Notes under the pieces: model-generated | Told to the model about the DNA's origin: nothing | Databases searched by the model: none | The model's input: only the letters and a program-made list of their open reading frames with translations | In this document: piece by piece, positions 6,545-12,536 of the stretch | How positions within the stretch are numbered: the stretch's first letter is position 1 | Layout of the letters: each line of letters starts with the position of its first letter | Position numbers and translations under genes: made by a program | NCBI GenBank assembly: GCA_002385825.1 | Contig: DGEG01000079.1 | Span: 517-13,052, forward strand | Source of the DNA: Firmicutes bacterium UBA3932 | GTDB taxonomy: Bacteria > Bacillota > Clostridia > Peptostreptococcales > Anaerovoracaceae | DNA length: 12,536 nucleotides | Reading direction: 5' to 3'

Positions 6545-7075
6545 ATGAGAGTCATCATTACCAGCAAAAATTTCAACGCAAGCGACCATCTGAAGCAGAC
6601 CATTGAATCCAAACTGGAGAAGCTGGGCAAATACTTCTCAAAAGACATCGTCGCCAACGTTACGCTGACCATGGAAAAAGGACGTCAGAAGATAGAGGCG
6701 ACCATCAACGCCAGGGGTACGATTTTCCGTGCAGAGGAAGAGACCAATGACATCTACAGCGGTGTAGACAGGATTGTGGATAAGTTGTCTACCCAGATGT
6801 CCAGGTTCAAGACCAAGCTGCAGAGAAAACATAAAGATCATAAGGAGTTTATCTTTGCAAATCTGCCGGAAAGCCCGGACAAAGAAATCGATGAGAATAT
6901 TATCGTTAGAAGGAAGAAATTCGACTTGATGCCCATGACCCAGGACGAGGCTATCATGCAGATGGAACTTCTTCAGCATTCCTTCTACATTTTCTTAAAT
7001 ATGGAAACGGATATGGTCAACGTTGTCTATAAAAGAAAAGACGGAAATTATGGCCTTTTAGAACCGAACTATTGA
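6545..7075 (+). CDS. hpf: Ribosome hibernation promoting factor, long form
   Basis: This 176-residue protein is the long HPF type, which pairs two 70S ribosomes into inactive 100S dimers when growth slows. The N-terminal S30AE domain (about 1-100) opens with MRVIITSKNF and binds the 30S decoding region. A linker leads to the C-terminal dimerisation domain (about 118-176), with VRRKKFDLMPM, the segment EAIMQMELLQHSFYIFLN and VVYKRKDGNYGLLEP. An ATG at 6539 would add two residues, but it lies only one base after GGGGG (6533-6537). ATG 6545 lies seven bases after it and matches the usual family start, so I chose it. The gene sits about 400 bases after the raiA RNA, a pairing known in Firmicutes, and ends in a strong terminator, so it is not part of the cda operon. 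Confidence 0.95.
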   Translation: MRVIITSKNFNASDHLKQTIESKLEKLGKYFSKDIVANVTLTMEKGRQKIEATINARGTIFRAEEETNDIYSGVDRIVDKLSTQMSRFKTKLQRKHKDHKEFIFANLPESPDKEIDENIIVRRKKFDLMPMTQDEAIMQMELLQHSFYIFLNMETDMVNVVYKRKDGNYGLLEPNY

Positions 7076-7091
7076 TAGTTTTTCAATAGCG

Positions 7092-7128
7092 GGGCCGGAA
7101 GTGAAACTTCCGGCCCTGTCTTAATTTT
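7092..7128 (+). terminator. Intrinsic terminator after hpf
   Basis: GGGCCGGAAG (7092-7101) pairs perfectly with CTTCCGGCCC (7107-7116) around the loop TGAAA, followed by the T-rich tract TGTCTTAATTTT. It begins 16 bases after the hpf stop and separates hpf from the cdaA operon. Confidence 0.9.
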
Positions 7129-7166
7129 CTATTGAAATATAACCCTATCTTCGATAAGATTATTTA

Positions 7167-7175
7167 TGGTATAAT
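7167..7175 (+). promoter_or_regulatory. Extended -10 promoter of the cdaA operon
   Basis: TGGTATAAT gives a perfect TATAAT (7170-7175) with an extended TG one base upstream. No good -35 hexamer lies 16-18 bp upstream. Transcription would begin near 7182, giving a leader of about 40 nt that carries AAGGAG (7209-7214) eight bases before the cdaA ATG. That ribosome binding site is the right arm of the palindrome CTCCTT-C-AAGGAG (7202-7214), which could partly mask it. Confidence 0.6.
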
Positions 7176-7222
7176 AATATCCTTATTAATAATATAACAA
7201 TCTCCTTCAAGGAGCAGAAACT

Positions 7223-8074
7223 ATGGCCGAAGTCCTTACAAACATGTTTGCTAGCTTTAGCGTCACGGATGTCATCGACGTGGCAATCGTGGCTTTTGTC
7301 GTGTATAAAGTCATGACTTTCATTAGAGAAACCCGGGCGGAACAGCTTGTAAAAGGACTTCTGATTCTGGTTGCTGCCACCTTTCTTTCCGATGTGTTAA
7401 ATCTATACACTTTGAACTGGCTTCTTGAAGGCACTCTTACACTTGGTGTCATCGCCTTGATCATCGTATTTCAGCCTGAATTGCGCAGAGGTCTGGAATA
7501 CATCGGCCGAAGCAAATTCATCAGAAAGCAATTCGGCGAGATGAACAAAGAAAAGGCAAAAACCATCACATCCACCATCATAAAGGCCATCGACTACTTT
7601 TCCGTTAATAAAATAGGTGCTTTGCTGATCATCGAGCGGGAAACCACCTTGAACGATATTATCGAAACCGGTACGGAAATGGATGCGTTGGTTACGGAAA
7701 GGCTTTTGGGCACCATCTTCTATCCGGGGGCTCCTCTTCATGACGGGGCTTGCATTATAAGAGGTGATCGAGTAATGGCGGCGGGCTGTGTTCTGCCGTT
7801 GACTCAAAACCGATCTCTCAGTAAGGATCTGGGAACCCGTCACAGAGCAGGACTTGGGATAACGGAAAACTCAGATGCCATCGCCTTGATTGTTTCGGAG
7901 GAAACAGGCATCATTTCAATTGCAATAGACGGCAAATTGTCCCGTTTTTTAGATATCAAGACCGTGGAAAAAACCTTGTTGAATCTGTATCTTAGCCAGA
8001 TGGCGGATGACGATGTAAAGAATTTCATTTCCAAGCTGTTCAGGAGAAAAGGAGGCGGCGATGAAGGACAATAA
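7223..8074 (+). CDS. cdaA: Diadenylate cyclase CdaA (c-di-AMP synthase)
   Basis: CdaA makes the second messenger c-di-AMP from two ATP at the cell membrane, controlling potassium and osmolyte balance and wall integrity. The N-terminus shows about three hydrophobic segments (roughly 17-34, 42-57 and 68-83). The DAC catalytic domain spans about 115-245, with the signature DGA at 174-176 within YPGAPLHDGACI and the RHR motif at 206-208 within GTRHRAG. The 283-residue length is typical. ATG 7223 is supported by AAGGAG eight bases upstream. It is the first gene of a cdaA-cdaR-glmM-glmS operon with its own promoter, and its last 14 bp overlap cdaR. All motifs needed for activity look intact. Confidence 0.96.
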   Translation: MAEVLTNMFASFSVTDVIDVAIVAFVVYKVMTFIRETRAEQLVKGLLILVAATFLSDVLNLYTLNWLLEGTLTLGVIALIIVFQPELRRGLEYIGRSKFIRKQFGEMNKEKAKTITSTIIKAIDYFSVNKIGALLIIERETTLNDIIETGTEMDALVTERLLGTIFYPGAPLHDGACIIRGDRVMAAGCVLPLTQNRSLSKDLGTRHRAGLGITENSDAIALIVSEETGIISIAIDGKLSRFLDIKTVEKTLLNLYLSQMADDDVKNFISKLFRRKGGGDEGQ

Positions 8075-9302
8075 AACCGGAAAAACCGACAGCGGCCGCA
8101 CCATAAGTATTATTATCTCTATAATCATCGCCCTGCTTCTCTGGTCCTATGTAATCATTCAGGTGAACCCCACCAAGGAGGAGACAATTCCCAGGGTGCC
8201 GGTTCAGTTGCTGAATGTCCAATCTCTCACTGCCAGGCAGTTAGCCATTGCCGGTGACGGCGAATACACGGTGGATGTGGTGGTGGAGGGAAGACGGGCG
8301 GATATTATGAAGATCTCCAGCGAAGACATCGTAGCCGAGGCGGACCTGTTCGGCTGGAGCAAAGGAGAAAACTATATCCCGGTCAATGTGAAATTGCCGC
8401 CGGGATTGAAACTTGTTGAGATTAGATCCGCCAAGATCAAGGTGACCATAGAGGACTTGGTAGCCCTGAGCAAACCTGTTAACGTGGTCTATAGAGGAAA
8501 TTTCCCGGCGAATACGGAAGAAGGGGACTTGGAGCTCAGGCCGGCTGAAATCGAGGTAACCGGAGCAAAATCCGCCGTGGAATCCGTAAATGAAATAAGG
8601 GCTTACATTGATGTAGATGATCTGTCTACGGAAAGAAAAACCTTCCAGAGCGAAGTGATTCCGTTGAACCAGGCGGAAATAATCGTAGAAAATGTGAATC
8701 TGTCCTCCAGCTACGTAAATATATCCGTAAGATTGCTGCAGCTAAAAGAGGTTCCCCTTGTGGTGGAAACGACAGGCAGCCTGGCTGAGGGATACGGAGC
8801 AGAAATAAATGCGCCCCAATCCGTTCTGATAAAAGGGACGAAAGCGGCGATTCAGGATGTTACATTCGTTAGAGCTGAACCTGTCGACATTACGGGAATA
8901 ACGAATAACGCAAAAATCCCCCTGACTCTGCAACTGCCTGAAGGTGTGGAGCTGTCGAATAAGAATCCCTCGATTGTGGCGGAAATCAACGTCGAAATGA
9001 TAGGGACGAAACAGTTCGAGTTTACGGCTGACGATATACTTTTGGACGGTCTGACAAAGGGGAAGACCGTGAATACGGATGTGGCAGAGGTTATCGTTTC
9101 GGTCACCGGAAGGAAGGAAGTAGTTGAACAGCTCCAACGGGATCAGCTGGAGCTATACATTGAAATGGAGGGGCTGACAACAGGAAGTCATACTGTGCCT
9201 ATAATGGTATCCTCGCGGGTGCCTTTGCATAATATTACTGTGGATCCTCCGGAGATCCGCATTACAATCCTTGATACGGAACAGGAGAATTTGAATGAGT
9301 AG
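8061..9302 (+). CDS. cdaR: CdaA regulatory protein CdaR (YbbR domain protein)
   Basis: This 413-residue protein has one N-terminal membrane segment (about 14-35) followed by an extracytoplasmic region of roughly four YbbR repeats (about 44-134, 137-227, 229-313 and 318-404). Repeats 2 to 4 share phrases such as IEVTGAKSAVESV (163-175), VLIKGTKAAIQDV (255-267) and VIVSVTGRKEVVEQL (344-358). In Bacillus and Listeria, CdaR binds CdaA at the membrane and modulates its cyclase activity. GGAGG at 8051-8055 lies inside the cdaA coding region, five bases before the start. The 14-bp overlap with cdaA implies translational coupling and balanced production of the two partners. Confidence 0.93.
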   Translation: MKDNKTGKTDSGRTISIIISIIIALLLWSYVIIQVNPTKEETIPRVPVQLLNVQSLTARQLAIAGDGEYTVDVVVEGRRADIMKISSEDIVAEADLFGWSKGENYIPVNVKLPPGLKLVEIRSAKIKVTIEDLVALSKPVNVVYRGNFPANTEEGDLELRPAEIEVTGAKSAVESVNEIRAYIDVDDLSTERKTFQSEVIPLNQAEIIVENVNLSSSYVNISVRLLQLKEVPLVVETTGSLAEGYGAEINAPQSVLIKGTKAAIQDVTFVRAEPVDITGITNNAKIPLTLQLPEGVELSNKNPSIVAEINVEMIGTKQFEFTADDILLDGLTKGKTVNTDVAEVIVSVTGRKEVVEQLQRDQLELYIEMEGLTTGSHTVPIMVSSRVPLHNITVDPPEIRITILDTEQENLNE

Positions 9303-10644
9303 ACTTTTTGGAACAGATGGAGTGAGAGGCGTTGCCAACACGGAACTGACGCCGGAACTGGCATTTAATCTGGGAAAAGTGGGGACTTATGTTCTGAGCA
9401 AGAGCAAGCAGAATCCCCTGGTGTTGATCGGCAAAGATACCCGGCTTTCGGGAGATTTGCTTGAGAACGCCATCACCTCGGGAATTTTATCCATGGGAGG
9501 GAATGTGGTCAAAGTGGGCATACTTCCCACGCCTGCCATTGCCTATCTTGTAAAGCATATGAAAGCCGATGCAGGCGTGATGATTTCCGCTTCCCATAAT
9601 ACGTACGAATTTAACGGGATAAAGTTTTTCAACAGCGAAGGTTTCAAGCTTGATGACGATATTGAGGATGAGATTGAGGACATCATCGTAAGAGATATGG
9701 ATGTCAACAGCCATATCGAGGGAGACAGGCTCGGCCGGTGCATCGAGGCAGTGGACGACGGGGCGGGGCGTTACGCAGAATTCCTGAAGAGCACTATTGA
9801 TGTGAGCCTTGAAGGAATGAAGCTGGTCATAGACTGCGCCAACGGCGCCGCTTATCGAGTGGCGGAAAAAGTGTTCAAAGATCTTGGCGCCCAGGTAGTA
9901 GTCATGGGAAACACTCCCGACGGACTCAATATTAACGCTTCCTGCGGCTCCACTCACCCGGAGGCTCTGCAGCAAAAGGTTCTCGAGGAAAAAGCTGATG
10001 TGGGCCTGGCCTTTGACGGAGATGCGGACCGCCTTATTTCCGTAGACGAGAAAGGCAGGGTGGTTGACGGGGATAAGATGATTTATATCTGTGCCAAGAT
10101 GCTTAAGGAACAGGGCAAGTTGTGTGGCGATAAAGTAACCGTCACGGTGATGAGCAACCTGGGTTTCCATAAAGCCATTCAAAACATCGGCGCCAAAGTT
10201 GATGTAACTCAGGTGGGAGATCGCTATGTACTGGAGAGCATGTTGAAGACCGGGTGTGTTATAGGCGGCGAGCAGTCCGGCCATATCATATTTCTTGATT
10301 ATAGCACCACCGGCGACGGAATTCTCACGGCTCTTCAGCTGCTGAAGGCGTTGAAGCACAGCGGAAGGAAGTTGTCAGAGCTGGCGGACGAGGTAACCAT
10401 TTATCCCCAGGTTCTTAAAAATGCACGTATCAAGAACGAAAACAAGAAAAAATACAGCAGCGATCCGGTAATTGCGGCGGAAATTAATAGAGTAGAGGAA
10501 CTTATGGCCGGAGAGGGACGCGTATTAATCCGTCCTTCAGGCACGGAACCTCTGGTCCGCGTAATGCTGGAAGGAAAAGAATTGGACGTTATCACTAAAT
10601 TGGCAGAGGGACTTGCAACTCTGATTACAAAAAGGATGGGATAA
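9295..10644 (+). CDS. glmM: Phosphoglucosamine mutase GlmM
   Basis: GlmM converts glucosamine-6-phosphate to glucosamine-1-phosphate on the route to UDP-GlcNAc and peptidoglycan. The protein opens with the family signature FGTDGVRG at 5-12. It carries the phosphoserine motif SASHN at 98-102 (active Ser100), the Mg-binding DGDADR at 241-246, the sugar-binding GGEQSGH at 324-330 and the phosphate-binding RPSGTEP at 413-419. The 449-residue length is normal. AGGAG at 9283-9287 lies seven bases before the ATG, which overlaps the end of cdaR by 8 bp. In other Firmicutes GlmM binds CdaA and lowers its activity, so the gene order places enzyme, regulator and inhibitor together. Confidence 0.97.
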   Translation: MSRLFGTDGVRGVANTELTPELAFNLGKVGTYVLSKSKQNPLVLIGKDTRLSGDLLENAITSGILSMGGNVVKVGILPTPAIAYLVKHMKADAGVMISASHNTYEFNGIKFFNSEGFKLDDDIEDEIEDIIVRDMDVNSHIEGDRLGRCIEAVDDGAGRYAEFLKSTIDVSLEGMKLVIDCANGAAYRVAEKVFKDLGAQVVVMGNTPDGLNINASCGSTHPEALQQKVLEEKADVGLAFDGDADRLISVDEKGRVVDGDKMIYICAKMLKEQGKLCGDKVTVTVMSNLGFHKAIQNIGAKVDVTQVGDRYVLESMLKTGCVIGGEQSGHIIFLDYSTTGDGILTALQLLKALKHSGRKLSELADEVTIYPQVLKNARIKNENKKKYSSDPVIAAEINRVEELMAGEGRVLIRPSGTEPLVRVMLEGKELDVITKLAEGLATLITKRMG

Positions 10645-10654
10645 GGACAAATAC

Positions 10655-12484
10655 ATGTGCGGTATTGTTGGATACATCGGAAACGGATCAGCGAAAGAAA
10701 TTATTATCGACGGATTGAAAAAACTGGAGTACAGGGGATATGATTCGGCAGGAATCGCGTTGTACATCGACGGGGAAGTGCAGGTGCGAAAGTGCACCGG
10801 CCGGATTAGCAACCTGGAGTTGGCTGCGGCAGACCCGGAATACGACAGCCATATAGGAATAGGTCATACGAGATGGGCAACTCATGGGGCTCCCACGGAT
10901 GTAAATGCCCATCCTCATTCGAATACGGAGGGTACCGTTGCGGTGGTCCACAACGGTATCATTGAAAACTATGCCGAACTGAAGCAATGGCTTTCAAAAG
11001 AGCACGGCATCCGTTTCGTTTCGGAAACGGATACGGAAGTCATTGCCCATCTGATCGGCATTTATTATGACGGCGATCTGACGGATGCAGTTTTCCGGGC
11101 GGTGGACATGATGCGGGGCTCCTATGCAATAGGAGTTGTTTGCAGCCATGAGCCGGATAAACTGGTGGCGGTCAGGAAGGACAGTCCCCTGATTGCAGGA
11201 ATCGGGAAAGGCTGCAACTTCATTGCTTCAGACATCCCGGCTCTCCTTAAGCATGTCAGAGAAATCTACCTGATCGAGAACAATGAAACCGTGGTGCTGA
11301 CGAAGGACCATATAACGATTTATAACCAGAACAGGGAAGAAGTGAAGAGGGACGTTTTCCACGTTACCTGGGATGCGGCTTCAGCAGAGAAGGAAGGCTA
11401 CGAGCATTTCATGCTGAAGGAGATCTATGATCAACCCAAGGCCATTGAAGAAACATTGAACCGCAGACTGCTTCCCGACGGGCGGATACGCTTGGACGGC
11501 ATCAATTTGACAAGAGAAGATATCGAGAACTTCAGCAGGGTATATATCGTTGCCTGCGGCACCGCTTACCATGCCGGATTGATAGGGAAATACGCCATAG
11601 AAAAATTTGCACAGATACCTGTGGAAGTGGATGTGGCGTCGGAGTTTCGATACCGGGAACCTTTCGTGGATGACAGGACACTGTTTATTGCCATAAGTCA
11701 GTCCGGGGAAACTCTGGACACACTGGCAGCTCTACGGGAGGCAAAAGCAAGAGGCGCAAGAGTGCTCTCCGTAGTGAATGTGGTGGGGAGCTCTGTGGCA
11801 AGGGAATCCGACGATGTATTTTATACTTGGGCGGGACCGGAAATCGCCGTTGCGTCCACGAAGGCTTACACAACCCAGTTGATCTCCATGTATTTACTGG
11901 CGCTTCATATGGGAAGCGAAAAGGGTTGCCTTACGCCGGAGCAAAGGAACGAACTGACAGCGGAATTGATGGGACTGCCGGCAAAAATCAGCCAGATATT
12001 GAAGCTTGACGCAGAGATTGAAGCCATTGCGAAGCAATTGTACATGAAGACCCAGGTCTTTTTCATCGGCAGAGGTACGGATTGCGCGGTGTCCTACGAA
12101 GGATCCCTCAAGCTTAAGGAGATATCATATATCAATTCCTTTGCTGTGGCCGCCGGGGAGCTCAAGCACGGCACCATTGCCCTGGTTGAACAGGATACTC
12201 TTGTTGTGGCTTTGGCTACCCAGGGTAAACTATTTAAAAAAATGCTGTCCAACATTCAGGAGGTAAAGGCCAGAGGCGCCTATGTAGTTGCCGTTGCGCA
12301 GGAAAGCTGCAAGCAGTTGGAAGCCCATGCGGATTGCGTCATATATATTCCTGACTGCAGGGATGAGTTCACTCCTATACCGGCGGTAGTTCCGCTGCAG
12401 TTTTTTGCATACCATGTGGCGCGCTTCCGTGGCTGCGATATCGATAAACCAAAGAACCTGGCCAAATCCGTTACAGTGGAATAG
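10655..12484 (+). CDS. glmS: Glutamine-fructose-6-phosphate aminotransferase GlmS
   Basis: GlmS makes glucosamine-6-phosphate from fructose-6-phosphate and glutamine, the committed step of amino sugar synthesis, and supplies the substrate of GlmM. The N-terminal glutaminase domain starts with MCGIVGYIG, whose Cys becomes the catalytic N-terminal nucleophile after Met removal, and shows GHTRWATHG at 70-78. Two SIS sugar-isomerase domains follow (about 290-420 and 460-600), with SQSGETLDT at 348-356. Catalytic-type residues Lys486, Glu489, His505 and Lys604 are present, and the protein ends in the usual NLAKSVTVE. Unusual is INSFAVAAGE at 493-502, where E. coli and Bacillus have IHAEAYAAGE. It follows glmM by 10 bp, with AAGGA (10643-10647) as ribosome binding site, leaving no room for a glmS ribozyme. 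Confidence 0.96.
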   Translation: MCGIVGYIGNGSAKEIIIDGLKKLEYRGYDSAGIALYIDGEVQVRKCTGRISNLELAAADPEYDSHIGIGHTRWATHGAPTDVNAHPHSNTEGTVAVVHNGIIENYAELKQWLSKEHGIRFVSETDTEVIAHLIGIYYDGDLTDAVFRAVDMMRGSYAIGVVCSHEPDKLVAVRKDSPLIAGIGKGCNFIASDIPALLKHVREIYLIENNETVVLTKDHITIYNQNREEVKRDVFHVTWDAASAEKEGYEHFMLKEIYDQPKAIEETLNRRLLPDGRIRLDGINLTREDIENFSRVYIVACGTAYHAGLIGKYAIEKFAQIPVEVDVASEFRYREPFVDDRTLFIAISQSGETLDTLAALREAKARGARVLSVVNVVGSSVARESDDVFYTWAGPEIAVASTKAYTTQLISMYLLALHMGSEKGCLTPEQRNELTAELMGLPAKISQILKLDAEIEAIAKQLYMKTQVFFIGRGTDCAVSYEGSLKLKEISYINSFAVAAGELKHGTIALVEQDTLVVALATQGKLFKKMLSNIQEVKARGAYVVAVAQESCKQLEAHADCVIYIPDCRDEFTPIPAVVPLQFFAYHVARFRGCDIDKPKNLAKSVTVE

Positions 12485-12498
12485 GGATAGAATTATGC

Positions 12499-12528
12499 TT
12501 TTTGGGGTATAGATGTATAACCCAAAAA
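12499..12528. other. AT-rich hairpin after glmS
   Basis: The 13-base arms 12499-12511 and 12516-12528 pair with one mismatch (T5-G3 against C3-A5, then TATA with TATA) around the loop GATG. It begins 14 bases after the glmS stop. Terminator hairpins can resemble this, but no T run follows on either strand and the window ends 8 bases later, so termination here is only possible. Confidence 0.4.
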
Positions 12529-12536
12529 AACTCGTG

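Noticed and set aside
7129..7222. c-di-AMP riboswitch or glmS ribozyme in the cdaA leader
   Set aside because: The leader after the predicted start is only about 40 nt and shows neither conserved core.
9487..10359. 290-codon open frame on the - strand inside glmM
   Set aside because: It lies opposite an intact glmM, and its translation shows no recognisable domain; long antisense frames are common opposite biased coding sequence.
12499..12528. Classical intrinsic terminator after glmS
   Set aside because: The stem is mostly A-T pairs and no T run follows on either strand within the visible sequence, so only a hairpin is reported.

Overview
The window looks like a chromosomal housekeeping segment from a Gram-positive, probably anaerobic spore-former of the class Clostridia (Bacillota). 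The basis is the gene content (YhaM-type exonuclease, RecD2, ComFC, long-form HPF, the cdaA-cdaR-glmM-glmS order), the strong GGAGG-type ribosome binding sites, the AT-rich intergenic DNA, and what I recognise as a raiA-motif noncoding RNA. The genus cannot be fixed from the sequence alone. All nine convincing protein genes lie on the + strand.

Layout. Positions 1-342 carry no gene. The first 187 bases are an array of four degenerate ~33-bp units on a ~53-bp period, followed by AT-rich DNA and an extended -10 promoter. Next come an HD-domain OB-fold exoribonuclease (343-1302) and a ~250-bp spacer with small repeats. A close-packed run follows: tRNA CCA-adding enzyme (1552-2901), RecD2 helicase (2909-5122) and ComFC (5142-5882). 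Positions 5883-6544 are a 662-bp intergenic region. It holds a 10-bp hairpin, a ~209-nt structured RNA closed by a 24-bp stem (5932-6140), three consensus DnaA boxes and an AT-rich stretch. The long-form hibernation promoting factor gene follows (6545-7075) with a clear intrinsic terminator. A separate operon then starts from an extended -10 promoter: cdaA, cdaR, glmM, glmS (7223-12484), with overlaps of 14 and 8 bp and a 10-bp gap. The last 50 bases hold an AT-rich hairpin.

How the parts fit. The left half concerns RNA and DNA maintenance: RNA 3'-end trimming, tRNA 3'-end synthesis, and helicase and competence functions. The centre pairs a structured RNA with the ribosome hibernation gene that gives the motif its name, which suggests a stationary-phase or sporulation-related unit. 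The right half couples c-di-AMP synthesis (CdaA and its regulator CdaR) to the first two steps of cell-wall amino sugar synthesis (GlmS makes glucosamine-6-P, GlmM isomerises it to glucosamine-1-P). GlmM is also a known binding partner of CdaA in other Firmicutes.

Most worth a second look: the raiA RNA with its internal pseudoknot and a 20-codon reading frame inside it; the cluster of DnaA boxes between that RNA and hpf; the phased repeat array at the left edge; a decapeptide-repeat insertion in the CCA enzyme; and the absence of a glmS ribozyme before glmS.
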